Source: Desulfogranum marinum
GTDB taxonomy: Bacteria; Desulfobacterota; Desulfobulbia; Desulfobulbales; Desulfobulbaceae
NCBI RefSeq assembly: GCF_016918565.1
Contig: NZ_JAFFQD010000022.1
Span: 1 to 64,000 of the forward strand
Direction: 5' to 3'
Length of the DNA: 64,000 nucleotides
Below are positions 26,338 through 35,965 of this stretch, one piece after another. Within the stretch, counting starts at the first letter, position 1, and every line of letters starts with the position of its first letter. Under the pieces are notes generated by a model. It was not told the DNA's origin. It was given only the letters and a program-made list of their open reading frames with translations, and did not search any database. A program made the translations under genes and the position numbers.

Positions 26338-26919
26338 TTATAATTCTTTGTAGTATCGATTACCTGCACAACCACGACAAAGCGTTTTGCCGTCCTGAAT
26401 CACCTCGCGACAATCCTGCACCCAGTCACCACACTCCTCGCATTCCACCCTGCGTATTGGCCGTCCCGGCATCTCACACTCTTTGAGTGTCACTTCGACA
26501 TCCTGAAAGGAAAATAATTCATCAAGGGGCATTACCTTGTATGCATCCAACTGGCGCTGGTATTTTTCCACGGTCTGCGGAGCATATTTCTTGGCGAGTT
26601 CCCTTGATTCCTCTCTGGCTGTTACCCGGACTGCTTTTCCAGTGTCCAGATTGACAAAAGTGGCGGCCATGACCCCGTGATCAACCCAACGCATCGACCG
26701 TTTTCCCAGACTGCATCCGGTTACTGACTGAATAGCATCGGTTGCGCAGCGATCAATTTCCACTAAGACATAGGTTTTTTTCCGATCCTTCCCTTTTGGA
26801 TCATCAATTCCCACCCGACCCAGTCCCTCCATTGCCATACGAACCCCGATAACCTGACCGGCACAAATATGACCATGAATTCTGGTTGAGACCTCAAGCA
26901 ACTCTTCAAATGACTCCAT
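26338..26919 (-). CDS. FmdE-family protein with C-terminal zinc ribbon
   Basis: About 193 residues. The N-terminal domain of the formylmethanofuran dehydrogenase subunit E family has the marker STRIHGHICAGQVIGVRMA. The middle includes CATDAIQSVTGCSLGKR. A C-terminal zinc ribbon with CEECGDWVQDC and CRGCAGN follows. In Desulfobacterota such proteins are common without methanogenesis genes and may handle molybdopterin or metal cofactors; this is inference. Start taken at ATG 26919 with GGAGGGG upstream. A longer version starting at TTG 27021 would add a Cys-rich stretch and couple to the upstream gene, but has a weak start. Confidence 0.85.
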   Translation of the reverse strand: MESFEELLEVSTRIHGHICAGQVIGVRMAMEGLGRVGIDDPKGKDRKKTYVLVEIDRCATDAIQSVTGCSLGKRSMRWVDHGVMAATFVNLDTGKAVRVTAREESRELAKKYAPQTVEKYQRQLDAYKVMPLDELFSFQDVEVTLKECEMPGRPIRRVECEECGDWVQDCREVIQDGKTLCRGCAGNRYYKEL

Positions 26920-27017
26920 ATATCCGTCCCCTCCACCAGGCATAATGCACTGCCTGCATTTTTTCTCACCTTTCCTGGATGTACAACAGATACATGTAAC
27001 CCTGGAGAGGCTCCCTG

Positions 27018-28091
27018 TCAATTCAACGCTTTCCGCCTATCAGGAATGGACAAAGGCTGCCATTGGGCAATCATTTCAAACAACTCTTGGCAAAAACCGC
27101 ACTTTTCACAACGCCCATCGCATTGTGAAAGCATATTTGCAAAATCAAATGACAACGAACCATTATCGATATACAACTTATCGGCCAGCCAATTAGTGGC
27201 ATCAAGCAGATCAAGCAGGTTACCGTCATAATGGCGGTTGCTGTAGGCCTTAAACAACCGACCCAGAAAAGCCGGCCCTAATGAACGTCCGCATAATTTG
27301 ATGGTATCAATATGGTAATAATACAGTTCAATATCTTCAGGCCGGATAAAAGGGGAAAAAAGAATTCGGTGTGGCTCCTTGTAAAATACATTTACACATC
27401 CCAGATTGTCGTTAAAGCCAAAATTGTTTTTTTGACCGTTGATATTAGCCAAGGCAATGTAGGAATCATGGGAAAGCTTAAACGGACAGTAGGGAAGACA
27501 CCCTTCATTGGCAAGCACTTCGAGCCGTATGTGAGGAAACTGGGTATGGGTTTTAAGAGCTACCTTGGCCAAAGCATCTAGATCCCTATTCAAAGATCGA
27601 TCAAGAATAATCTTTTGCGGCCTCTTGAACTTGGTCAACTCAATATAGGACAACTGAGCATCAATCTTACTAAACGAATCCAACATGGTGTTCACTCCGG
27701 GGACTGCTTCCAGAGAAGAGGCAACCTCCGGTGCTGCGTCGGAAAGATACTGCAACAAATAATGATCGCAATAGATAACGCCGGTAATGAGATCATGTTC
27801 CAGATAGTCCTGAAGTGTATTGACAATGCATTGCATATTCTCTTTGTTGCTCAGCAATTCGGGAGAATAAAAGCGGCTGTTCATCAATGCATACTTTTTT
27901 ACGCCCTGCAACCGACCAAGTTGCTCAAGATACTTATCACTGTCCTGTAGATCATCAAGTAAAATGCGACTATCTAAACGAAAATCAGGAAGAAGACTGA
28001 AATGAATACAATCGAGTTCGTCTGCATGCTCAACCAGTAAGTCTACATATGCTGAATCAGGAAGAAACGGAACATCAAATAACGGTTTCAT
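27018..28091 (-). CDS. U32-peptidase-like protein with C-terminal Cys cluster
   Basis: A 357-residue protein distantly similar to the U32 family, to judge from barrel-like strand patterns and the segment EVLANEGCLPYCPFK (about residue 196), where U32 proteins carry conserved cysteines. Near the C-terminus it has CDGRCEKCGFCQEL, four Cys in C-x3-C-x2-C-x2-C spacing that could bind zinc or an iron-sulfur cluster. Its start overlaps the stop of the canonical U32 gene (ATGA), so both are translated together and may form one system. Function unknown. Confidence 0.75.
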   Translation of the reverse strand: MKPLFDVPFLPDSAYVDLLVEHADELDCIHFSLLPDFRLDSRILLDDLQDSDKYLEQLGRLQGVKKYALMNSRFYSPELLSNKENMQCIVNTLQDYLEHDLITGVIYCDHYLLQYLSDAAPEVASSLEAVPGVNTMLDSFSKIDAQLSYIELTKFKRPQKIILDRSLNRDLDALAKVALKTHTQFPHIRLEVLANEGCLPYCPFKLSHDSYIALANINGQKNNFGFNDNLGCVNVFYKEPHRILFSPFIRPEDIELYYYHIDTIKLCGRSLGPAFLGRLFKAYSNRHYDGNLLDLLDATNWLADKLYIDNGSLSFDFANMLSQCDGRCEKCGFCQELFEMIAQWQPLSIPDRRKALN

Positions 28092-29344
28092 AGTGGTTCT
28101 ATATATTTTCTTACAATACTATTTATTTGTGCTGAAACGAGTTGTGGTTCAGTGTGTAATTCGATCCTGTTGCCAGGGTTTGCCCGGACTATTTCCTCGC
28201 CATCTTTGCTGACCATTTTTAGCACACGAGCCGTGACCGGTTCAATACTGTCAGTCCCAAGGTATTCAACCGTATCACCGCTTTCCAGTACATTTCTGGT
28301 TTCAATGATTAAAGGACCAATCGCACGTACAATGCCCACCGGTGCATACCCTTGGGCTAATCGCATTGTATCATAAAGCATGTCATCAGATGAAGGGTGT
28401 CCCTCAAAAAAATTTTGAGAGTGGCCACGAGTGCCGATCTTCTTCATTTCCTTATGAAAAACAGCCGGTAACTCGATATTATTGAGGGCTTCGCCTGAAA
28501 AAAGTTTTTCCCTGATCAGGTCCAATGCCGCTCGATACAGTCTGACAACACTGCCAACATACCCCATAGATTTCATCCGCCCTTCAATCTTGATAGAGTC
28601 GGCACCCGTGGCAACAAGCCTGGGCAGATGAGGCAGCAAGCATAGATCCCGGGCATTAAAAATATAAGTACCTCGCTCATCCTCTTCGACAGGGTAATAT
28701 TGACCTGGTCGTTTTTCTTCCACTAACTTATAGGAATAGCGACATGGGTGGGCACAATCTCCCTTATTGGCATCTCTGCCGGTCATATAGTTACTGAGCA
28801 TGCATCGCCCGGAATAGGAAATACACAGTGCTCCGTGGACAAAAATTTCCAGCTCTACATCAGTTGCTCTCCGTATTTCCTGTATTTCACCGTATCCCAG
28901 TTCTCTGGCCAGGTTTATCCTCGACACGCCCTGTCTGCTCCAAAATGCAGCGCTGGCTCCATTGGTCACATTTGCCTGAGTGGAAAGGTGTACAGGCAGC
29001 GCAGGTACAGTTTGCCGGGCAAGGGAAAAAACCCCTGGATCCGCAACAATAATGCCATCAACGCCATGGGACTGCAATGATTCCAGGTAGTCTGGAAGTC
29101 CTTTCATATCCCGGTTGTGAGCAAAAATATTGACGGTTACATACACTTTCGCGCCATGCTGGTGAGCATACTCCACAGCCCGACCGATGCCTGCATCGTC
29201 AAAATTAGCAGCCCTTGCACGGAGGCTGAACTGCTTACCACCTAAATAAACAGCATCCGCACCATAATGCACTGCTGTAACCAATTTTTCAAAACTACCT
29301 GCCGGAGCAAGTAACTCAGGAATTTTGTATTGTGTGTTATCCAT
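28088..29344 (-). CDS. U32 family protein (TrhP/YegQ-like RNA hydroxylation or peptidase)
   Basis: About 418 residues with the U32 hallmarks: LLAPAGSFEKLVTAVHYGADAVYLGG at the N-terminus, the signature EIFVHGALCISYSGRCMLSNYMTGRDANKGDC region, and the following HPCRYSY cysteine. Canonical members TrhP and RlhA hydroxylate tRNA or rRNA; others were described as collagenases. Position suggests an RNA-modifying pair with the adjacent Cys-rich homolog. Start taken at ATG 29344; a TTG lies three codons upstream. Confidence 0.9.
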   Translation of the reverse strand: MDNTQYKIPELLAPAGSFEKLVTAVHYGADAVYLGGKQFSLRARAANFDDAGIGRAVEYAHQHGAKVYVTVNIFAHNRDMKGLPDYLESLQSHGVDGIIVADPGVFSLARQTVPALPVHLSTQANVTNGASAAFWSRQGVSRINLARELGYGEIQEIRRATDVELEIFVHGALCISYSGRCMLSNYMTGRDANKGDCAHPCRYSYKLVEEKRPGQYYPVEEDERGTYIFNARDLCLLPHLPRLVATGADSIKIEGRMKSMGYVGSVVRLYRAALDLIREKLFSGEALNNIELPAVFHKEMKKIGTRGHSQNFFEGHPSSDDMLYDTMRLAQGYAPVGIVRAIGPLIIETRNVLESGDTVEYLGTDSIEPVTARVLKMVSKDGEEIVRANPGNRIELHTEPQLVSAQINSIVRKYIEPL

Positions 29345-29600
29345 AATTTCCAATCAATGTAATACGTATATTTACTTTACTGCTCTTCCATCGCTTAACT
29401 CGTATCAATATTTTTCAACTGGTCGTATATGTCTATCAGGCGGCGAAAAAAAGTAAAATGAACGAAATGAAATATCAATTTGACCTGGCCATTAACATAC
29501 TTTACAGTTCATGATGAACGAATCATTTATATGCACCATGTACCCACAATCTTTCATTTCATTTATCCATATTTTCTAACATGGTTCTCAGGAGGACAAT

Positions 29601-29897
29601 ATGTTAAAAAAAAGCTACTCGAAAACCGGTAAGATATGCAGGGTAACCTTTAAGTATGAAAACGAGGAAGGTGCTGAAAGTGCGGTGATCGCTGGTGAGT
29701 TCAACACCTGGTTACTGGATGCAACCCCGATGAAAAAACTCAAAAATGGCAGTTTTTCGGCAACGGTTTCGCTGCCGGCTGGAGAGACATTTCTCTTTCG
29801 TTATGTACTTGACGGCAATGTATGGGTAAATGACCATCAGGCAGACGGATATGCACCCAATGAATACGGTGAAGAAAACAGTATTGTCAGGGTATAA
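29601..29897 (+). CDS. Stand-alone glycogen-binding (CBM48/isoamylase N-terminal) domain protein
   Basis: A 98-residue protein that is essentially one early-set domain. VTFKYENEEGAESAVIAGEFNTW, then LPAGETFLFRYVLDG and NDHQADGYAPNEYGEENS match the CBM48 glycogen-binding fold with its Trp in FNTW. Strong ribosome site AGGAGG before ATG 29601. No catalytic domain is attached. It may bind glycogen or another polysaccharide and tether partners. No glycogen genes are nearby. Confidence 0.88.
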   Translation: MLKKSYSKTGKICRVTFKYENEEGAESAVIAGEFNTWLLDATPMKKLKNGSFSATVSLPAGETFLFRYVLDGNVWVNDHQADGYAPNEYGEENSIVRV

Positions 29898-30037
29898 ATC
29901 CCAACCCCACCACTCCTTTCTTCCGCCCTACCAGTTCACCCTATGGCTCCTGCTGAGATGCCTATCAGATCCAAAACGTCTCAATAGAACCACAGGGTGG
30001 TCCGTAGGTTGTTGCTCTACAATGGTAGAACTATAAC

Positions 30038-30592
30038 CTAAAAACAATGGCCGACTTTCGCCCGGACATATTCATTTTTCAATTCGACATATCGTTTCCA
30101 GGATGCACGAAACCCTTCTACCTGTTCATCGGTAATCTCGCGAACCACCTTGGCCGGTGAACCGAGGATCAGAGAGCGCGGAGGAAATATTTTTCCACCA
30201 GTCACAACAGCTCCGGCACCGACAATCGACTCGCGTCCGATCACTGCCCCGTCAAGTATAATGGCGCCCATCCCGATCAGGCAAAGGTCCTCCACCGTGC
30301 ACCCATGCAATATCACATTATGACCTACCGTCACTTCACTGCCGATGACGGCAGGATGACCATCGTCAAGGGAACGCCCTCCCCCCTCAGCTCCTGTTGT
30401 ATGGATCATACAATTATCCTGGATGTTGGTCCGGTCACCAATCCTGATACTGTGGACATCGCCCCTGGCAATGGTACCAAACCACAGGGATACATCTTCG
30501 CCTATTTCAACATCACCAATAAAGGTCGCATTGGGTGCCACCCAGGCACCTTTTCCTGCCTTTGGCTGGTAATCTCTGTAGGATAAAATCAT
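30038..30592 (-). CDS. Gamma carbonic anhydrase family protein (YrdA-like)
   Basis: A 184-residue left-handed beta-helix protein with hexapeptide repeats throughout. The zinc-type histidines are in NCMIHTTG and VGHNVILHGCTV, as in gamma carbonic anhydrases and the YrdA/CaiE relatives. It lies 28 bases downstream of the ABC ATPase gene on the same strand and may be co-transcribed, although no functional link to purine uptake is obvious. Confidence 0.92.
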   Translation of the reverse strand: MILSYRDYQPKAGKGAWVAPNATFIGDVEIGEDVSLWFGTIARGDVHSIRIGDRTNIQDNCMIHTTGAEGGGRSLDDGHPAVIGSEVTVGHNVILHGCTVEDLCLIGMGAIILDGAVIGRESIVGAGAVVTGGKIFPPRSLILGSPAKVVREITDEQVEGFRASWKRYVELKNEYVRAKVGHCF

Positions 30593-30620
30593 AATTCCCC
30601 CTCAGTTTAAGTCGGATAGA

Positions 30621-32114
30621 TCAATTAGTTGCAAGGCCTGCCATCATCTCAGGTATCTTGTCAATTCGCTCCTGGTCATCAGCAGCAAAGGTCTCCACCA
30701 GCATACCGCCATACATGACTCCAATCCTATCGGACAAGGTCAACGCTTCAGAGAGATCCCCGGTAACCAGTAATATGCCTGCCTGCTCTCTGGCTTTCAT
30801 CAATAAATTCCAGACGTCTTCTGCTGCAGCAATATCCAGCCCCTGGGTTGGCTGCTCTGCAACAATCAATCTTGGCCGACGATAAAACTCTCTTGCCAGA
30901 ACCATCTTCTGCAGGTTACCACCGGAAAGCTGCCAGGCCAAGGCATCCAAATCCGGCGGGCGGATATCAAAATCATTAATGAGCTTATTGACAGTAGCAC
31001 CGGCCCGTTTTTTCAACAGCCATGGACCACGCACGAACCCACCCCTGGTGGTCAATAAAAAATTATCAAGCAGGCTCAGGCCAGGGCAGGTTGCTAACCC
31101 CTGGCGATCTTCCGGGATATAGCTAAGTGTCTGCTCCCAATTTTGCTTGGAAAAAAACTGTTTCCACTCCAACCCCAGGATGCGAACACTTCCTTTTTTG
31201 GGAGAGGTTAAGCCGCAAATGGTTTCCACCAAGGGCTTTTGCCCGTTTCCAGCAACCCCGACAATACCAAAAACCTCTCCCTGGCGAACTTCAAAGTCAG
31301 CTCCTTTCAATCCTTTTCCAGTCAGAGAAGATACTTTCAGGACAATTTGTCGAGGCTCTACAGGTTCTTTATCAACCTCTAAAAGAACAGCGCGCCCCAC
31401 CATACGCCTGGCGAGTTCTGCGGTCGAATGCACCGACTTTTTCGGAAGCTGATCAATAACTCTGCCACGCTTCAATATTGCTATATCGTCGGCAAGAGAA
31501 AGAACTTCTTCCAGTTTATGACTGATAAAAACAATGGCCGTCCCCATCTCAACCATCTGTCGCATGGTTGCAAACAATGCTTCCGACTCTTTTGGGGTCA
31601 GTACGGCCGTAGGTTCGTCAAAAATCAGGATAGAGCTTTTGCGGTGGAGTAATTTAAGAATCTCAACCTGCTGTTTTTCGCCCATGGACAAATCGGCAAT
31701 CACAGCCTCAGGGTCAATCGACATACCATATTTTTCAGCAAGTTGACGCACCTCGGTATTCATCTCTTTATGCCGCAACCACACACTATCAGATGCGCCA
31801 AGAAAAACATTTTCAGCAACAGTCATGGCGTCTACCAGCTTAAAATGCTGATAGACCATACCGATACCGCTCTGGATGGCCTTTTCCGTATTGGTAAAGA
31901 CGACAGGTTTTCCTGCGTGCGATATCGTGCCGCTATCGGGCTGCAATTGACCGGCAAGAATGGACATCAGGGTGGATTTACCGGCGCCATTTTCCCCCAA
32001 AAGAGCAAGAATTCGTCCCTGATGGACATCCAGGGTAATATCCTGGTTGGCCTGCACACTGCCAAATGATTTTGATATACCTTCCAGCCGTATGACCGGT
32101 TCAGCAGTTGCCAT
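30621..32114 (-). CDS. Nucleoside/purine ABC importer, duplicated ATPase
   Basis: A 497-residue protein with two ABC modules, as in sugar and nucleoside importers (YufO/RbsA type). Module 1 has Walker A GENGAGKST, signature LSMGEKQQVEIL and Walker B ILIFDEPTAVLTP. Module 2 has a degenerate Walker A (GVAGNGQKPL), signature LSGGNLQKMVLARE and LIVAEQPTQGLD. It powers the importer formed with the two permeases and the BMP-family lipoprotein or binding protein upstream. Confidence 0.94.
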   Translation of the reverse strand: MATAEPVIRLEGISKSFGSVQANQDITLDVHQGRILALLGENGAGKSTLMSILAGQLQPDSGTISHAGKPVVFTNTEKAIQSGIGMVYQHFKLVDAMTVAENVFLGASDSVWLRHKEMNTEVRQLAEKYGMSIDPEAVIADLSMGEKQQVEILKLLHRKSSILIFDEPTAVLTPKESEALFATMRQMVEMGTAIVFISHKLEEVLSLADDIAILKRGRVIDQLPKKSVHSTAELARRMVGRAVLLEVDKEPVEPRQIVLKVSSLTGKGLKGADFEVRQGEVFGIVGVAGNGQKPLVETICGLTSPKKGSVRILGLEWKQFFSKQNWEQTLSYIPEDRQGLATCPGLSLLDNFLLTTRGGFVRGPWLLKKRAGATVNKLINDFDIRPPDLDALAWQLSGGNLQKMVLAREFYRRPRLIVAEQPTQGLDIAAAEDVWNLLMKAREQAGILLVTGDLSEALTLSDRIGVMYGGMLVETFAADDQERIDKIPEMMAGLATN

Positions 32115-32120
32115 TACCTG

Positions 32121-32603
32121 CTACTTCCCCGCTGCCAGCGGCTGGACAAACTGAGATTCGGAATCCCAGGGAAAAAGAATCCACGTATCCTGACTGACCT
32201 CGGTGATAAAAGTATCTACCAAGGGCCGACCTGCCGGTTTTGCGTATACGGTCGCGAAATGCGCTTTGGGCACCATTTTTTTCACAATCTGGGCAGTCCG
32301 CCCGGTGTCCACCAGGTCATCGATAAGCAACCATCCTTCGCCCTCTCCGGCAAAGGGCTTGAGTATTTCAGCATCTCCTTTTTTATCCTTCCAATCATAA
32401 CTGGAAATACAGATAGTATCGACAAGATGAATGTTGAGCTCACGAGCAATTATCGCAGCCGGCACCATTCCGCCTCGTGTTATGGCGATAATACCCTTGA
32501 AGTACTCCGTACTCAGCAATCGCCAGGCAAGTGCCTTGGAATCACGGTGCAATTGGTCCCAGGATATGGGATATGTTTTTCTATACTGAGATTTTTCTTC
32601 CAT
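32121..32603 (-). CDS. gpt: Purine phosphoribosyltransferase (xanthine-guanine type)
   Basis: A 160-residue phosphoribosyltransferase with the PRPP-binding loop [19 protein letters not shown] and the N-terminal [18 protein letters not shown], as in xanthine-guanine phosphoribosyltransferase Gpt. It traps imported bases as nucleotides. It sits between the permease and ATPase genes of a nucleoside-type importer, which supports a purine substrate for that importer. Confidence 0.93.
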   Translation of the reverse strand: MEEKSQYRKTYPISWDQLHRDSKALAWRLLSTEYFKGIIAITRGGMVPAAIIARELNIHLVDTICISSYDWKDKKGDAEILKPFAGEGEGWLLIDDLVDTGRTAQIVKKMVPKAHFATVYAKPAGRPLVDTFITEVSQDTWILFPWDSESQFVQPLAAGK

Positions 32604-32649
32604 TGCTTAACTCCTTACACAAACAAGCTTAATACAAATTTTAGACAGG

Positions 32650-33570
32650 TTAATCGGCCGGTTCAACATTCACGCCCAAAGCAGCCGGCTCATTGGTGCG
32701 TCTGTGGCCCAGTGACGACAAGACAAGGACAAAGACAGTCAGACCGTAGGGCAGCATAAGCAGCAATGATGAAGGCAATTGGGTGCCGGTTGCCTGCAGC
32801 CTGAGCTGAAGCGCCATAATACCCCCAAAAAGATAGGCTCCAAACACAGCCCTCCCAGGACGCCAGAAGGCAAATATCACTAAAGCCACCGCTATCCAGC
32901 CACGTCCGGCAGTCAGATTATTGGTCCAGAGGTGAGTATAAGCAAGGGACAGGTAGGCACCACCAAGCCCCATAAAAAAGCCACCACCAAGAATCCCCAA
33001 CCAACGGTACCCTCTTGCATTGAGACCAGCTGCGGCAGCAGCCTCCGGGAATTCACCCACAGCCCGTAATCCTAGTCCATAGCGAGTGTTGTTGAAAAAA
33101 AGCCACAGGCATGGCGGGAGTATATAGGTGAGATAGACCAACGGATCATGCTGAAAAAATATTGGCCCAATGGCCGGAATATCAGCAAGTAGAGGCACTG
33201 CCATGGGTTGAAACCCCGGAGCGGACAAACCGACATAGGACGTACCGAAATAATTGGCAAACCCCGTTCCTAAAATAGTGAGTGCCAACCCGGAAACTAC
33301 CTGGTTTCCTTGAAAAACAAGACACACAATGCCATGCAGAGAGGCGGTTGTTATACCTGCAGCACCAGCTGCAAAAAAGGCCAAAGAAGGACTGCCGGTA
33401 AAATGTGCTACCAAAAAAGCAGTCAGCCCACCAACAATCATGATCCCTTCGACCCCCAGGTTCAGCACTCCGGATTTCTCGGTAATCATTTCTCCCAGGG
33501 TCGCATACAGAATGGGGGTCCCGGCAACAATGGTGGCAGCCAAGAGCGGTATGATCATCTCCAGGGTCAT
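32650..33570 (-). CDS. Nucleoside ABC importer permease (YufQ-like)
   Basis: A 306-residue membrane protein with about eight to nine hydrophobic segments and the branched-chain/sugar permease signature GVLNLGVEGIMIVGGLTAF near the N-terminus (about residues 33-53). Its start overlaps the stop of the other permease gene (ATGA), so the pair is coupled and forms the heterodimeric channel. Order and sequence fit the YufNOPQ/BmpDEFG-type guanosine importers. Confidence 0.93.
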   Translation of the reverse strand: MTLEMIIPLLAATIVAGTPILYATLGEMITEKSGVLNLGVEGIMIVGGLTAFLVAHFTGSPSLAFFAAGAAGITTASLHGIVCLVFQGNQVVSGLALTILGTGFANYFGTSYVGLSAPGFQPMAVPLLADIPAIGPIFFQHDPLVYLTYILPPCLWLFFNNTRYGLGLRAVGEFPEAAAAAGLNARGYRWLGILGGGFFMGLGGAYLSLAYTHLWTNNLTAGRGWIAVALVIFAFWRPGRAVFGAYLFGGIMALQLRLQATGTQLPSSLLLMLPYGLTVFVLVLSSLGHRRTNEPAALGVNVEPAD

Positions 33571-34631
33571 TGTTTCCTCACCGGTACCATTTTGTAATGG
33601 ACAAAAAAACCGCTGGCTAGAACGGTCATCAGAATCAGCCCTTCTATCATCCCGCCGAACGCTGCCGGTACCTGCATGTCCAGCTGCAGGCTTTCCACTC
33701 CGACACGCAGCCCGGCGAGCAGAAAAGAAGTTATGGCAATATTCAAAGGATTAAGGCGAGCAAGCCAGGCAACCACGATGGCAGTATAGCCATAACCGAC
33801 CATTATGGATGGCTGTAATCGATTAATAGTTGCCGAGGCCTCTAAAAAGCCTGCCCATCCGGCAAGGGCCCCGCTTAGCACCATTACCAGCACCACTAAA
33901 TAATTATAGGGAATGCCGGCATAGCGTGCGGCACGGACGCTGTCTCCAGAGGCCTTTAATTCGAAACCGGTCCTGGTAAAAGTAAAAAATATCCAGAACA
34001 ACACACCAAGGACAAGACAATGAAATATACCGCTGTTAACCCCGCTGGTACCGATCTTGCCGACAATGGCCTGCTCGCTAAACATCGGGGTCATGGGAAA
34101 ACCGTAGCTGGCAGGATCCTTCCAAATACCATACACCAGGTATTCCAGCAGCAAAATGGCTATATAATTCATCATCAGGGTGACAATGATCTCATTAGTA
34201 CCGAGCCGCTGTCTGAGTATTGCCGGAATCATACCCCATACACCGCCGGCTATACAAGCGGCGCCAATCATCATGGAAAGGAGTACTGGTTTGGGAAGTT
34301 CGGGAAAAGTCAATGCGGCCCAGGTAGCGCCAATAGCTCCCAGAGCAAACTGTCCCTCTGCACCAATATTCCAGATTTGTAACCGAAAAGCTGTGGCCAC
34401 GCCCAGGGAGCAGAGAAAAATAGGGATCGCCTTGATAAGACTGTCTTCAATGGCCCATCTGGAACCGAAGGCCCCCTTAAAAAGGGTCAAGATTCCTTCC
34501 ACGGGCGGTGTGCCGCGCATAACCAGCATCACTGCACTTAACAACAGGGCAAGAGCGATTGCGGTCAATAAAATAAAACAGGAACGCCAACCAAGACGTT
34601 CCTGTCTTTTAATAATCCTGAATCGCTGCAT
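33567..34631 (-). CDS. Nucleoside ABC importer permease (YufP-like)
   Basis: A 354-residue membrane protein with about nine segments and the family signature FRLQIWNIGAEGQFALGAIGA (central part). It is the second half of the import channel with the permease encoded directly downstream. A small gap (42 bases) separates it from the binding-protein gene. Confidence 0.93.
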   Translation of the reverse strand: MQRFRIIKRQERLGWRSCFILLTAIALALLLSAVMLVMRGTPPVEGILTLFKGAFGSRWAIEDSLIKAIPIFLCSLGVATAFRLQIWNIGAEGQFALGAIGATWAALTFPELPKPVLLSMMIGAACIAGGVWGMIPAILRQRLGTNEIIVTLMMNYIAILLLEYLVYGIWKDPASYGFPMTPMFSEQAIVGKIGTSGVNSGIFHCLVLGVLFWIFFTFTRTGFELKASGDSVRAARYAGIPYNYLVVLVMVLSGALAGWAGFLEASATINRLQPSIMVGYGYTAIVVAWLARLNPLNIAITSFLLAGLRVGVESLQLDMQVPAAFGGMIEGLILMTVLASGFFVHYKMVPVRKQ

Positions 34632-34673
34632 CAGCTACGACAAGGCTTCCAGTACATTTTACCTATGCGGTTC

Positions 34674-35732
34674 TTATTCAGTGGTTCCAACAACACCCTC
34701 GACAAACCAGGTCATACCGAGCAATGTTTCGTCGTTTGCTACGGTCCCGTCAGCAATTTTTACAGCGCCCTGCTGGTCCTTGACAGGCCCGGAGAATACC
34801 TTGAAGGCACCAGAGGCTATTTCCGCCTGTTTCGCGGTTACTGTATCCTGAACATCTTGAGGAACCATGGGGCCAAATGGAGCAAGTTTGACTATGCCGG
34901 CATCCATTCCCGGCCAAGCCGATTCAGCTTTCCAGGTACCTTCTTTGACCTGATTAACAATCTGCTTGTAATAAGGTGCCCAGTTCCATACAGGAGCGGT
35001 GAGATGTGATTTAGGAGCAAAAGTACTCATATCAGAATTATAGCCGATTGAGTAGACACCTTTCTCCTGCGCCGCTTCCTGTGGCCCTGGAGAATCCTGG
35101 TGCTGGGCAATAACGTCTGCTCCAGCATCCAGCAGAGACTTTGCAGCCTCTTTTTCAGTTGCCGGGTCATACCAGGTTTTGGTCCATACTACCCGTACGG
35201 ATACCTCGGGATTCACGGCCTGCGCTCCAAGTGTAAAAGCGTTGATGCCGCGAATAACTTCAGGAATAGGAAAAGCAGCTACATAACCGAGGATTTTACT
35301 TTTGGTCATCGCACCGGCAACCATGCCGCTCAGGTACCTGGCCTGGTACATGCGGCCAAAATAGTTGCTCATGTTCTCAGCCTTTTTAAAACCAGAGCAA
35401 TGCATGAAAACGGTATTTGGAAACTGCTTTGCCACCTTGAGCATCGGATCCATATAACCGAAACTGGTTGCAAAAATTATATCGTATCCCTTACGAGCCA
35501 TATTAAGGATGACTCGCTCAGAGTCAGGTCCTTCTTTCACGGACTCAACATAAGCGGTTTTGACGCCGTCCATCTCTTCCACCGCCAGACGGCCCTTATC
35601 ATGGGCAAAGGAATAACCGGCATCACCGATGGGGGAAACATAAACAAAGCCTACATTCATGTCTTTGGCCATCGCTGCAAAGGCAATCCCTAAGCTGCAC
35701 AAGACAACAGACATTACTTTGATAATACGCAT
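34674..35732 (-). CDS. BMP-family nucleoside-binding protein
   Basis: About 352 residues. Start at ATG 35732 with GGAGG six bases upstream; the in-frame extension to 35774 is unlikely. The signal peptide (MRIIKVMSVVLCSLGIAFAA) ends without a strict lipobox, so the protein may be soluble periplasmic. The mature part begins KDMNVGFVYVSPIGDAGYSF, the typical start of PnrA/BMP binding proteins, and contains IIFATSFGYMDPMLKVA and HQDSPGPQEAA. It collects nucleosides for the importer encoded downstream. Confidence 0.94.
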   Translation of the reverse strand: MRIIKVMSVVLCSLGIAFAAMAKDMNVGFVYVSPIGDAGYSFAHDKGRLAVEEMDGVKTAYVESVKEGPDSERVILNMARKGYDIIFATSFGYMDPMLKVAKQFPNTVFMHCSGFKKAENMSNYFGRMYQARYLSGMVAGAMTKSKILGYVAAFPIPEVIRGINAFTLGAQAVNPEVSVRVVWTKTWYDPATEKEAAKSLLDAGADVIAQHQDSPGPQEAAQEKGVYSIGYNSDMSTFAPKSHLTAPVWNWAPYYKQIVNQVKEGTWKAESAWPGMDAGIVKLAPFGPMVPQDVQDTVTAKQAEIASGAFKVFSGPVKDQQGAVKIADGTVANDETLLGMTWFVEGVVGTTE

Positions 35733-35965
35733 ACTTAACCTCCAGAATACATGACTTACCCCTGATTTCACCAAGGATAATACGTTGTGGGGATGAGAAT
35801 AAATTTCAAATGTTTCTTCTTATACGTAATAGACAATGGAGTGTCAAACGAAAAGGTGTGCATCGGCAACGCCCCACCTTCAACCATATTCCCTGGAATA
35901 GCTGGAAAAACACAGGCCGGCAGCTTTTCTCGACAACAGATGACTCTCCTGATCACAACGGCCCG
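35733..35965. other. Intergenic region between two minus-strand genes
   Basis: Leader of the importer operon. I looked for a purine riboswitch because of the operon's role but the conserved core was not found. No gene supported. Confidence 0.35.

Noticed and set aside
35733-35965. Possible purine riboswitch before the nucleoside importer operon
   Set aside because: Expected from function, but the conserved three-way-junction core could not be found.
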